Assembly (NCBI GenBank): GCA_002434005.1 | Contig: DJJF01000013.1 | Span: 1-12,063 of the forward strand | Reading direction: 5' to 3' | DNA: 12,063 bases | Source: Candidatus Saccharibacteria bacterium UBA6575 | GTDB taxonomy: Bacteria > Patescibacteriota > Saccharimonadia > Saccharimonadales > Saccharimonadaceae | In this document: piece after piece, positions 1 through 5,495 of the stretch | Numbering within the stretch: position 1 is the first letter of the stretch | Layout: every line of letters begins with the position of its first letter | Notes under the pieces: generated by a model | Told to the model about the DNA's origin: nothing | Databases searched by the model: none | What the model saw: only the letters and a program-made list of their open reading frames with translations | Program-made: the position numbers and the translations under genes

Positions 1-1077
1 AAGAGCTACGGCAACTACACCGATCCGAATGAACTCATGGACAAATTCTCGGCCGATAGTCTGCGGTTCCTGCTTCTTTCAAGCCCGCTCTTGAACGGTG
101 AAGATTTTGCGCTGCAAGATAAAGAAGTCGGCGACGTGGCACGCAAGCTCAGTATGATTTGGAATATGTACGATTTCTTTACCATGTATGCTGAAGTCGA
201 TGGTTGGGAATACGACGGCGTGCTTGAAGACCCATCTGAAGATCTTACGAACCCTCTCGATATCTGGATCGTTAGCCGGATGCATCAGCTCGTGAATAAT
301 GTCGAGCAAGGTATGGACAGGTATGATATTCCAAATGCCATGAGCTCGATCCTGCCATTCCTCGACGATGCATCTAACTGGTATGTGCGCCGCAGTCGGC
401 GCCGATTCTGGAAGTCCGAGGATGACGGTGACAAGCAAGCCGCATACCGAACACTCCACTATGTATTAGTGCGACTAAGCTATGTACTTGCACCGTTTAC
501 GCCGTTCCTTGCGGAAGAACTCTACACGAATTTGACAGGCGATGATGAGTCTGTGCATCTGAAAGACTGGCTACCTGCGGGACATATTAATCAGCTGATT
601 GCAGGTGAAATGGATACAGTTCGTGACTATGTAAATCAAGGACTAAGCCTGCGTGCCAAAGCCGGTTTAAAGGTGCGACAACCGCTCGCGAGTGTACAAG
701 TTCCTGTTTTTGGTGAATTCGTAGATTTTGCATCTATTCTTAAAGACGAATTGAATGTGAAAGAAGCAACATCGGGAGGAGAGGTCCGTATCGACGAAAC
801 TTTGACACCTGAGCTTAAGCGCGAAGGGCTCATGCGAGAAGTTATCCGGCATGTGCAGTCTGCCCGCAAAGCTGCTGGATTAAACGTCGATGATCGAATC
901 GTCTTGTCACTTTCATCGCAAGATGAAGACCTCGTGCAGGCTATGAACGACCATGAGCAAACGATTATGGCAGAGACGCTGGCTGCAGAGATAGTTGAAC
1001 GCGACCTTGACTTCGTGCAATCCGCGAAAATCGATGATATGGAGCTGGTCGTATCGCTTGAGAAGCAGGCTGAGTGA
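1..1077 (+). CDS. ileS: Isoleucyl-tRNA synthetase, C-terminal part (5' end outside window)
   Basis: Class I aminoacyl-tRNA synthetase that charges tRNA-Ile. The open frame runs in from the left edge, so only the last 358 residues are present. The first codons read KSYGNYTDP, which fits the end of the KMSKS catalytic signature followed by the NYxDP segment. Next come the helical tRNA-binding region (DSLRFLLLSSPLL, then the WNMYDFF helix), an anticodon-binding domain (about residues 80-200 of the visible part, with SRRRFW and APFTPFLAEELY) and a C-terminal extension. NYTDP after the KMSKS lysine, together with SSPLLNGEDFAL, resembles the eukaryal-like IleS2 type more than the KGN type of E. coli. 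That subtype call is by eye. The stop TGA overlaps the GTG start of the next gene, so the two are probably co-translated. Confidence 0.93.
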   Translation, partial: KSYGNYTDPNELMDKFSADSLRFLLLSSPLLNGEDFALQDKEVGDVARKLSMIWNMYDFFTMYAEVDGWEYDGVLEDPSEDLTNPLDIWIVSRMHQLVNNVEQGMDRYDIPNAMSSILPFLDDASNWYVRRSRRRFWKSEDDGDKQAAYRTLHYVLVRLSYVLAPFTPFLAEELYTNLTGDDESVHLKDWLPAGHINQLIAGEMDTVRDYVNQGLSLRAKAGLKVRQPLASVQVPVFGEFVDFASILKDELNVKEATSGGEVRIDETLTPELKREGLMREVIRHVQSARKAAGLNVDDRIVLSLSSQDEDLVQAMNDHEQTIMAETLAAEIVERDLDFVQSAKIDDMELVVSLEKQAE

Positions 1078-1718
1078 AATCAGAAGACTTTGTTTCATTT
1101 GTAAAGACACTGCCTGTTCGTTCATTTCATAAAGACGAACTACTTCTTGCAAGCGACGACCCGAGCGATACGTTCCTAGCCATTCGTGAAGGTTACGTAA
1201 AAGCCACTTCAACAGAAGATTCCGGGAGGGAGCGACTCTTATGGCTCGCCGGCCGCTACGATATTGTGCCGCTGGAGAGATTCTTTACCCGTAAGCCGCT
1301 GCAATATGACTACGTAGGTTACTCGGACGGATCGGCATATGTGGTCAGTAAAGATCAATTACTTGCTTTGATTGATGAACACCCAAGTGCAGCGGCTGAA
1401 GTTGCAAAAGGTATGAGCGAGCACCTCGACGATATCTCTGAGCGGCTTAGCGCAGTCGGGCAAGCCGATGTTCGCCGAAAAGTCCTTCATACTCTGTACG
1501 GTATAGCAACGAAATTTAGTTCGCGAGAAGTTGTAGAGCTTGATGCGATTGGTTTAAATCTAACTCATCAGGACATCGCGGATATGATTGGGGCCAGTCG
1601 GGAAGTGGTGTCGACTGAGCTCAGTAAGGCACGATCAGACGGCTATGTCGACTATAGTCGTTCAACGCTCTCAGTCGATACCGTAAAAATACGCGATACG
1701 CTTGGTCTACTCGCATAG
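1074..1718 (+). CDS. Crp/Fnr-family transcriptional regulator
   Basis: A 214-residue protein with the two-domain plan of the family. Residues about 5-110 fit a cyclic-nucleotide-binding-type beta barrel, followed by a long dimerisation helix (about 108-140). A winged helix-turn-helix lies at about 164-195, with the turn and recognition helix around THQDIADMIGASREVVSTEL. The recognition helix carries R176 and E177, as in CRP, and S180, as in FNR, but T181 where an arginine is usual in both. There is no cysteine anywhere, so it is not an oxygen-sensing Fe-S FNR. The canonical cAMP-pocket signature is also not apparent, so the effector is unknown. It starts at GTG inside the last codons of ileS (GTGA overlap of 4 nt), which implies translational coupling. 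Crp, Fnr or Dnr subfamily cannot be assigned. Confidence 0.87.
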   Translation: MKSEDFVSFVKTLPVRSFHKDELLLASDDPSDTFLAIREGYVKATSTEDSGRERLLWLAGRYDIVPLERFFTRKPLQYDYVGYSDGSAYVVSKDQLLALIDEHPSAAAEVAKGMSEHLDDISERLSAVGQADVRRKVLHTLYGIATKFSSREVVELDAIGLNLTHQDIADMIGASREVVSTELSKARSDGYVDYSRSTLSVDTVKIRDTLGLLA

Positions 1719-1766
1719 CTGTCAATCCGTACTTTAGTAAAATCTGAGAATAAGCTGAAAATTCTA

Positions 1767-1796
1767 TTGACCCAATCATTTAGGCGGGTGTATAAA
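1767..1796 (+). promoter_or_regulatory. Sigma70-like promoter of orphan gene A
   Basis: TTGACC (1767-1772) and TATAAA (1791-1796) are separated by 18 nt in the gap after the regulator gene. The expected start, near 1803, leaves a leader of about 80 nt before the ATG at 1883. The prediction rests on the hexamers and spacing only. Confidence 0.6.
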
Positions 1797-1882
1797 TTAG
1801 ACATACTTCGGGTTGAAACAAACATACGTTCAAACGACATGAGGTACGCCCTTTCCCACGAAACAGATAGGAGGTGAGGGTA

Positions 1883-2134
1883 ATGCCCTCAGCACAGAAG
1901 ACATCGGATCTGAGCGACGCGGTGATCAAGGAGATCGCAGATTTCGCCAACTACGACGGAACAGTCGACACCAAGACCGTCCTCAGCTGCTTCCGGAGCG
2001 CGGCAGCACAGCACGGCGTCACGCCAGCTCAGCTGCCCGTCAACCTCTGGCACATCTTCAACAACTTCAACGGTTTCATGCCGGATGCCAGGCACAGCCT
2101 GCAGGATCTCACCAGGCGCATCCACGCTGCGTGA
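1883..2134 (+). CDS. GC-rich orphan small protein A, 83 aa
   Basis: I do not recognise this protein. It is 83 residues, appears mostly alpha-helical, is soluble, and has no signal peptide or membrane segment. Features include an aromatic and asparagine-rich centre (NLWHIFNNFNGFM) and a basic end (LTRRIHAA). A strong Shine-Dalgarno AGGAGG (1869-1874) lies 8 nt before the ATG at 1883. An in-frame GTG at 1874 would destroy that site, so the ATG is preferred. Base use differs sharply from the neighbours: about 60% GC by hand count, with C or G favoured in third positions (CTC, ATC, GCC, AAG), against roughly 45-50% nearby. It stands alone between its own promoter and a hairpin. The strong signals argue for a real gene, perhaps transferred. 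Function is unknown. Confidence 0.75.
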   Translation: MPSAQKTSDLSDAVIKEIADFANYDGTVDTKTVLSCFRSAAAQHGVTPAQLPVNLWHIFNNFNGFMPDARHSLQDLTRRIHAA

Positions 2135-2148
2135 AGCCGGCTCATCGA

Positions 2149-2175
2149 CGAAGGAGGTGCCTATGGGCATCTAAG
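2149..2175 (+). other. Three-codon mini-ORF with strong ribosome binding site
   Basis: Just after gene A, AAGGAGGTG (2151-2159) precedes ATG GGC ATC TAA (2164-2175) by about 5 nt, giving the peptide MGI. The site is as good as any true start in the window. Whether it is translated, or acts as a ribosome-holding or regulatory element, is not known. Confidence 0.35.
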
Positions 2176-2190
2176 ATCGGTCCATCTATC

Positions 2191-2235
2191 TGTTTCACTA
2201 CCCCCCGCTTCGTATGAGGAAGCGGGGGTGAAACA
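2191..2235. terminator. Hairpin between gene A and photolyase (bulged 7+10 bp stem)
   Basis: TGTTTCA (2191-2197) pairs with TGAAACA (2229-2235). After a 4-nt bulge, CCCCCGCTTC (2202-2211) pairs with GAAGCGGGGG (2219-2228) around a 7-nt loop. It lies between the convergent ends of gene A and the photolyase gene. Neither side has a U-run, so it may act as a bidirectional transcript end or mRNA stabiliser rather than a textbook terminator. Confidence 0.6.
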
Positions 2236-2250
2236 TGTTAATGGGAAAGG

Positions 2251-3648
2251 TCATGTCCAGCGTTCGATATATTTTTTGGTATCAAACCGCTTTTCGGCAC
2301 CACTCTGTGCCATATACCGGATTGTCCCGTACACACTACGATCAAACCAGGGGCGATCATGCATGCCTGCAATGCTCCAGAGGATTCCTACGTAGCCATT
2401 TGGGTCGCCCCCGTCCAGGTGGTACGAGTCGTTAAACTCGACAGCCCACGATATGGCTGTTTCGGGTGTATTTGTCCATTCTAAAATCTTCTTCGCCCAA
2501 TACATACGCATGTAGCCATGAATTTTTCCGCTTTTACGAAGTTGGTTCTGTGCGGCGTTCCACAATTCATCGTGCGTTTTGGCATTTTCAAGCTGAGCTT
2601 TGGTGTACACGAACTCGCGCGGATCATCCGCGTGATCGGCAAGAGTTTTAGCTGCCCAATCTTTTGCACCTTTCAAGCTATCGTAGTGTGGATTATAAAA
2701 ACAAAAGTTATCAGCCAGTTCTTTACGAACGACCAGTTCTTCTATGAATGAATCAATGCTGTTACTTTCATGGGCTTCTTTACCGTGAATAGGCATTTTG
2801 AACGAAGTCAGTATTTGTGGAGGATGGGATTTCTTGTCCATAATATCCAGCAATATCCGTAGCGCAGAGATCTGACCGTAGTGCAGGTAAGGGCTGAGAT
2901 CGCTCTGCGCATTCGCGAGGGCATCATTGCGATCGTTCGCATATTTTAGTAGGCCTGTTTCTATAAAACTTGATACCTTACGCTTCGCAGCAGCCTCACC
3001 AGGTGTAAATGAATGAGCGATGCCGCTCTTAGGGATCTTTTCAAGAATTTCATTTACTTCACTCCAGGAAGCGCCTGTAGGCTTTGGAGTAAACTCATGC
3101 GGATGCTTTCTAAGTACACCAGGTTCGTGCGCCCAGTCTTCAATATGTGAATGAATTTTACGCCGGATAGTGTGAGCGGCCCATTCCTCTTTGTCGGACG
3201 TGACCCACACGGGAATTATATTGTGTGTATCAACTACGACTACGCGGCAATCAACGGCACCTGCAAGTTCTTTCTGGGCTGCCCGTGGGCCGCGTAGAGG
3301 CGAAAAGTCAAAGTAGATACTATGGGGCATCATGTCTCGTGCCAACGCGCGAATGTTTTTAGGCATACTGCCAATTGTCACCACAAAAGGTATAGCTTTT
3401 TTCTGTAAGTCTGCCTCAACTTCCTTCAAGCCTTCAACCATAAACTGGTAATGCTCACGCTTTCGATAGCCACTCACTGGCAGCAAATTAAACACTACTA
3501 ACAGTGGCAGTTTATGCTCCAATGCCTCAGCCTGCGCCTCTAAAAGGGCATGGTTATCACGGGTTCGCTGGTCGCGCGACATGACATAGAGCACGCAGGT
3601 GCCTTCAGTTGCGGGGGCTTTATTCAGTTCTAATACTCTCGAAGCCAT
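2251..3648 (-). CDS. phr: Class II deoxyribodipyrimidine photolyase
   Basis: Flavoenzyme that uses blue/near-UV light and reduced FAD to split cyclobutane pyrimidine dimers. At 465 residues it has full family length. The N-terminal antenna Rossmann domain (about 16-145) opens with YVMSRDQRTRDNHALL, close to the class II signature. The FAD-binding helical domain fills about 200-465 and ends with the conserved DGGDPNGYVGILWSIAGMHD stretch at about 412-431 and the KRFD tail, again class II rather than class I. It is transcribed divergently from a reductase gene across 41 bp. TGG-TAAAAT (hexamer complement at 3656-3661) ends 7 nt before the ATG, so the mRNA is probably leaderless, and the AGAAAGA before the start would not be used as a Shine-Dalgarno. 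The stop is TGA, so the standard bacterial code applies. Confidence 0.94.
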   Translation of the reverse strand: MASRVLELNKAPATEGTCVLYVMSRDQRTRDNHALLEAQAEALEHKLPLLVVFNLLPVSGYRKREHYQFMVEGLKEVEADLQKKAIPFVVTIGSMPKNIRALARDMMPHSIYFDFSPLRGPRAAQKELAGAVDCRVVVVDTHNIIPVWVTSDKEEWAAHTIRRKIHSHIEDWAHEPGVLRKHPHEFTPKPTGASWSEVNEILEKIPKSGIAHSFTPGEAAAKRKVSSFIETGLLKYANDRNDALANAQSDLSPYLHYGQISALRILLDIMDKKSHPPQILTSFKMPIHGKEAHESNSIDSFIEELVVRKELADNFCFYNPHYDSLKGAKDWAAKTLADHADDPREFVYTKAQLENAKTHDELWNAAQNQLRKSGKIHGYMRMYWAKKILEWTNTPETAISWAVEFNDSYHLDGGDPNGYVGILWSIAGMHDRPWFDRSVYGTIRYMAQSGAEKRFDTKKYIERWT

Positions 3649-3655
3649 TCTTTCT

Positions 3656-3661
3656 ATTTTA
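3656..3661 (-). promoter_or_regulatory. Extended -10 of photolyase, leaderless arrangement
   Basis: On the minus strand TAAAAT is preceded by TGG (extended -10) and ends 7 nt before the photolyase ATG. No good -35 is visible. Transcription would begin at or next to the start codon. Confidence 0.5.
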
Positions 3662-3675
3662 CCAATAGGGCGGGT

Positions 3676-3681
3676 TATACT
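3676..3681 (+). promoter_or_regulatory. -10 element of BLVRB-like reductase, leaderless arrangement
   Basis: TATACT ends 8 nt before the ATG at 3690, with no Shine-Dalgarno between them. It lies within the 41-bp divergent spacer shared with the photolyase promoter. The -35 is weak. Confidence 0.5.
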
Positions 3682-3689
3682 ACGAGCAT

Positions 3690-4313
3690 ATGCGTATCGC
3701 AGTCATTGCAGCAAGTGGGAGATCGGGCCAGGCATTTGTTCGCGAGGCACTAAAGGCCGGCCATACCGTGCACGCAGGTGTTCGAGGAACTAATCCATTT
3801 GCACGTGACGACAATCTAAAAATATTTCAATGTGATGCGACTAATATTGCCGAGGTGACGACATTGATTGAGCGCTGCGATGCGGTAGTCAGTTTAATCG
3901 GGCATGTCAAGGGCAGTGATCCATTCGTGCAGACCGCAGCCACGAAAACACTTGTGCGTGCCGCCGAAGCAGCTGGTGTAAATCGGGTTGTCAGCCTAAC
4001 GGGTGTTGGTGTTGGAACACAGCATGAGTGGCTTAAGAAAGCACTCGCTCTCATTGCAGAGTTCATGGGACGTATTCTGAAAGTCGATCGCCTGCGTGAC
4101 GGTATAGCACATGCTCACGTGTTCGAGCGCAGTGATCTGGATTGGACGGTGTTAAAAGTATTGCTGTTATCAGACGGTGAACCTGGAGAGTTCCGACTTA
4201 GAGCTAGGGGCGTAGTAAAGGCTCCAACGCCGCGCAGGGAAGTAGCGCGGGCAGTACTGCAGATACTCGAGCGTAGATCGTTTGTTCGCGAATATCCAAT
4301 TATTTCCAAATAA
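3690..4313 (+). CDS. NAD(P)-binding reductase, BLVRB / atypical SDR type
   Basis: A 207-residue single-domain Rossmann protein of the NAD(P)H-binding (atypical short-chain dehydrogenase) group. The nucleotide-binding loop is AASGRSG (residues 7-13), after a beta strand starting right at the N-terminus. A later strand reads CDAVVSLIGHV, and another reads NRVVSLTGVGVG in the place of the family's catalytic-loop strand. The C-terminal part, with LDWTVLKVLLLSDGEPGEF and the ending RREVARAVLQIL, resembles biliverdin reductase B/flavin reductase. No classical YxxxK is evident. The substrate is unknown; a flavin or small-molecule reductase is the best guess. It is divergent from the photolyase, which needs reduced FAD, so a supporting role is conceivable but unproven. 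The start is the first ATG, with no Shine-Dalgarno and a -10 8 nt upstream. Confidence 0.82.
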   Translation: MRIAVIAASGRSGQAFVREALKAGHTVHAGVRGTNPFARDDNLKIFQCDATNIAEVTTLIERCDAVVSLIGHVKGSDPFVQTAATKTLVRAAEAAGVNRVVSLTGVGVGTQHEWLKKALALIAEFMGRILKVDRLRDGIAHAHVFERSDLDWTVLKVLLLSDGEPGEFRLRARGVVKAPTPRREVARAVLQILERRSFVREYPIISK

Positions 4314-4317
4314 ATAG

Positions 4318-4383
4318 CCCGCGAATCTACCGCGGGAGCCACGCCTGGTTTTCGCCAGGGGGCTCCCGCGGTAGATTCGCGGG
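4318..4383. terminator. Long hairpin: perfect 23-bp arms plus inner stem
   Basis: Bases 4318-4340 and 4361-4383 are perfect reverse complements (23 bp, GC-rich). The 20-nt interior holds a second stem, CCTGG (4344-4348) with CCAGG (4355-4359), around TTTTCG. It begins 4 nt after the reductase stop and ends 9 nt before the stop of convergent gene B. Reading on the minus strand, the hairpin is followed by CTATTTATTT, so it best serves gene B. On the plus strand no T-run follows. The arms are longer than those of most bacterial terminators. Confidence 0.7.
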
Positions 4384-4392
4384 GTAGGAATT

Positions 4393-4653
4393 TCAGAACT
4401 GATGGTAGATCAACAGCTTCGCGGTTCGGCCGCCATTTTTGAGTACTGCTAGCACCTCCGCCTCGGCCGGGACACCAGAGTACTCCTCGGGTAGTTCCTC
4501 GCCGTCGTGGCATGTGAGGACGAACGTGACCGTATCTCCGCTGCGGGTGTATGTGACGCTGCGAGCGGGTGGTGTGATTCTGAGCTCCGCCTTGAAGATG
4601 GCACAGGCTGCACCATCGGAGGGCGTCTGAAATTCTTGTAGAAATGTACTCAC
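4393..4653 (-). CDS. GC-rich orphan small protein B, 86 aa
   Basis: Not recognised. The 86-residue protein looks largely beta-stranded (AELRITPPARSVTYTRSGDTV, then TVTFVLTCHDG, then AEVLAVLKNG and AKLLIYHQF), has two cysteines, and has no signal peptide or membrane segment. The open frame extends to an ATG at 4728, but AAGGAG (complement at 4659-4664) sits 5 nt before the GTG at 4653, and the predicted promoter lies within the longer version, so the GTG start is chosen. Hand-counted GC is about 57-58%, above the flanking genes. It is a lone gene with its own promoter on one side and the long hairpin on the other, in the same style as genes A and C. I see no sequence similarity to either. Function is unknown. 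Confidence 0.7.
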   Translation of the reverse strand: MSTFLQEFQTPSDGAACAIFKAELRITPPARSVTYTRSGDTVTFVLTCHDGEELPEEYSGVPAEAEVLAVLKNGGRTAKLLIYHQF

Positions 4654-4689
4654 GATGACTCCTTGATAGGTTGTCGCGGAAGATTCCTG

Positions 4690-4728
4690 GTGTGCTTGAT
4701 ACTTATCTAAACCTAATTCCGAGCACAC
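4690..4728. repeat. 7-bp inverted repeat across gene B promoter
   Basis: GTGTGCT (4690-4696) and AGCACAC (4722-4728) are perfect reverse complements 25 nt apart. They bracket the predicted -10 of gene B, and the right arm touches its -35. A regulator-binding role is possible; no protein can be named. Confidence 0.35.
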
Positions 4729-4733
4729 GTCAA
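4705..4733 (-). promoter_or_regulatory. Promoter of orphan gene B
   Basis: On the minus strand TTGACG (complement 4728-4733) and TTAGAT (complement 4705-4710) are 17 nt apart. The -10 is poor. The leader would be about 45 nt and contains the AAGGAG site. It is back to back with the promoter of the 68-aa gene, with the two -35 boxes 6 nt apart. Confidence 0.45.
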
Positions 4734-4739
4734 TATCAG

Positions 4740-4768
4740 TTGACTTTTCATGCCGTTTATGCTATTAT
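4740..4768 (+). promoter_or_regulatory. Sigma70 promoter of the 68-aa acidic gene
   Basis: TTGACT (4740-4745), a 17-nt spacer and TATTAT (4763-4768) preceded by TGC give a strong extended -10 promoter. The likely start near 4775 leaves a leader of about 20 nt without a Shine-Dalgarno. Confidence 0.75.
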
Positions 4769-4794
4769 GAAATCATAAACCAATAAACACAAAT

Positions 4795-5001
4795 ATGTCA
4801 CTATTCCACCACCCACAACTCGCATTCGCCAAGCCAGATCCCCTGGCAGATGGTTTAGGTGATGACATTCAAGTCGAGCAAACCGAAGAAGGTCATTTTG
4901 AATTATTGGAGCAGCTCGACATGACACTCGCTGATAACTGGGAAAAAATTCTTGTTGATGCCCGAAAAGATCCTGATTTCAATTTTGTAAATGAAGAATA
5001 A
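4795..5001 (+). CDS. Small acidic protein, 68 aa, unknown
   Basis: Not recognised. The 68 residues are strongly acidic (for example QVEQTEEGHFELLEQLD, and an NEE end) with no signal peptide or membrane segment. It looks like a helical or disordered soluble protein. A good sigma70 promoter sits directly upstream, but the A-rich leader (AATAAACACAAAT) has no Shine-Dalgarno. The zincin gene follows after 18 nt, so the two may be read together, although the zincin gene also has its own -10 in that gap. The promoter and close packing support a real gene; coding evidence from the protein itself is limited. Confidence 0.65.
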   Translation: MSLFHHPQLAFAKPDPLADGLGDDIQVEQTEEGHFELLEQLDMTLADNWEKILVDARKDPDFNFVNEE

Positions 5002-5010
5002 TGCTATACT
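5002..5010 (+). promoter_or_regulatory. Extended -10 of zincin gene, near-leaderless
   Basis: TGC-TATACT follows the stop of the 68-aa gene immediately, and the hexamer (5005-5010) ends 9 nt before the ATG at 5020. There is no Shine-Dalgarno. Confidence 0.5.
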
Positions 5011-5019
5011 TTGTAAAGC

Positions 5020-5403
5020 ATGAACGATTTAACCGACGAACAATTTGACACGCTTATTACACGTGCCATGGATGAGTTACCACAGGAATATATTCGGGGC
5101 TTACAAAACGTTGCCATTGTAATGGCCGATGAACCAGATGAAGCGCAGCGAGAAAAGTTAAAGCTGCGCCATGACCACCTGCTGCTTGGGCTTTACGAAG
5201 GAATACCGCGTACCGCTCGCACGGGTAGCGAAGCAGGCCTACTACCGGACAAGATTACGCTATTTAAATACCCGATCCTTGCGGTGTCTAGCGACGAGGA
5301 TGGGTTATTTCAACAGATCAAGCGAACGCTGTGGCACGAGATCGCTCACTACTACGGATTAAATCACGATCGTATCGATTATCTCGAAAGCCGCTCACGC
5401 TAA
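5020..5403 (+). CDS. Zincin-like metallopeptidase family protein (DUF1025 type)
   Basis: A 127-residue soluble protein matching the small possible zinc metallopeptidases of the zincin_1/DUF1025 group. The pattern of the family is visible in order: an N-terminal helix with a LPQEY segment (residues 20-24), the NVAIVMADEPD strand (30-40), the LLGLYEGIPRT loop (55-65), the LPDKITLFKYPIL strand (75-87), and the zinc site HEIAHYYGLNH at 106-116. Ligands would be H106, H110 and H116, with E107 as the general base. The extended HExxHxxGxxH is complete. The natural substrate of this family is not known to me. The protein has no signal peptide, so it is likely cytoplasmic. The mRNA start is probably within a few bases of the ATG. 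Confidence 0.85.
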   Translation: MNDLTDEQFDTLITRAMDELPQEYIRGLQNVAIVMADEPDEAQREKLKLRHDHLLLGLYEGIPRTARTGSEAGLLPDKITLFKYPILAVSSDEDGLFQQIKRTLWHEIAHYYGLNHDRIDYLESRSR

Positions 5404-5429
5404 TTCGCTCCCGCAGCAGCTTGATAGCG

Positions 5430-5435
5430 TATAAT
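5430..5435 (+). promoter_or_regulatory. -10 element upstream of surface protein
   Basis: TATAAT at 5430-5435 with no clear -35. Transcription would start near 5442, giving a leader of about 55 nt that contains a small hairpin and a Shine-Dalgarno. Confidence 0.45.
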
Positions 5436-5459
5436 GGGAGTAAGCTACTTATCACTTTT

Positions 5460-5473
5460 CTGGCATAAGCCAG
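5460..5473 (+). other. Small hairpin in leader of surface protein mRNA
   Basis: CTGGC (5460-5464) pairs with GCCAG (5469-5473) around ATAA, 10 nt before the GAGGAG ribosome binding site. It might affect translation. It has no U-run and is therefore not a terminator. Confidence 0.35.
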
Positions 5474-5495
5474 GGGTGGCTGCGAGGAGAACTGG

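Noticed and set aside
79..459. 126-codon ORF on the minus strand inside ileS
   Set aside because: It is fully antisense to a strongly conserved synthetase segment and has no recognisable domain or ribosome binding site.
1889..2170. 93-codon minus-strand ORF over gene A
   Set aside because: It is a GC-rich shadow frame. Gene A has the promoter, AGGAGG and correct spacing on the plus strand.
2235..2751. Short plus-strand ORFs across the photolyase gene
   Set aside because: They are antisense shadows of the conserved C-terminal FAD domain.
4439..4630. 63-codon plus-strand ORF antisense to gene B
   Set aside because: It has no promoter or Shine-Dalgarno, while gene B has both. Some uncertainty remains because B is also an orphan.
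4654..4728. N-terminal extension of gene B to an upstream ATG
   Set aside because: It would overlap the predicted promoter and ignore the AAGGAG 5 nt before the GTG at 4653.
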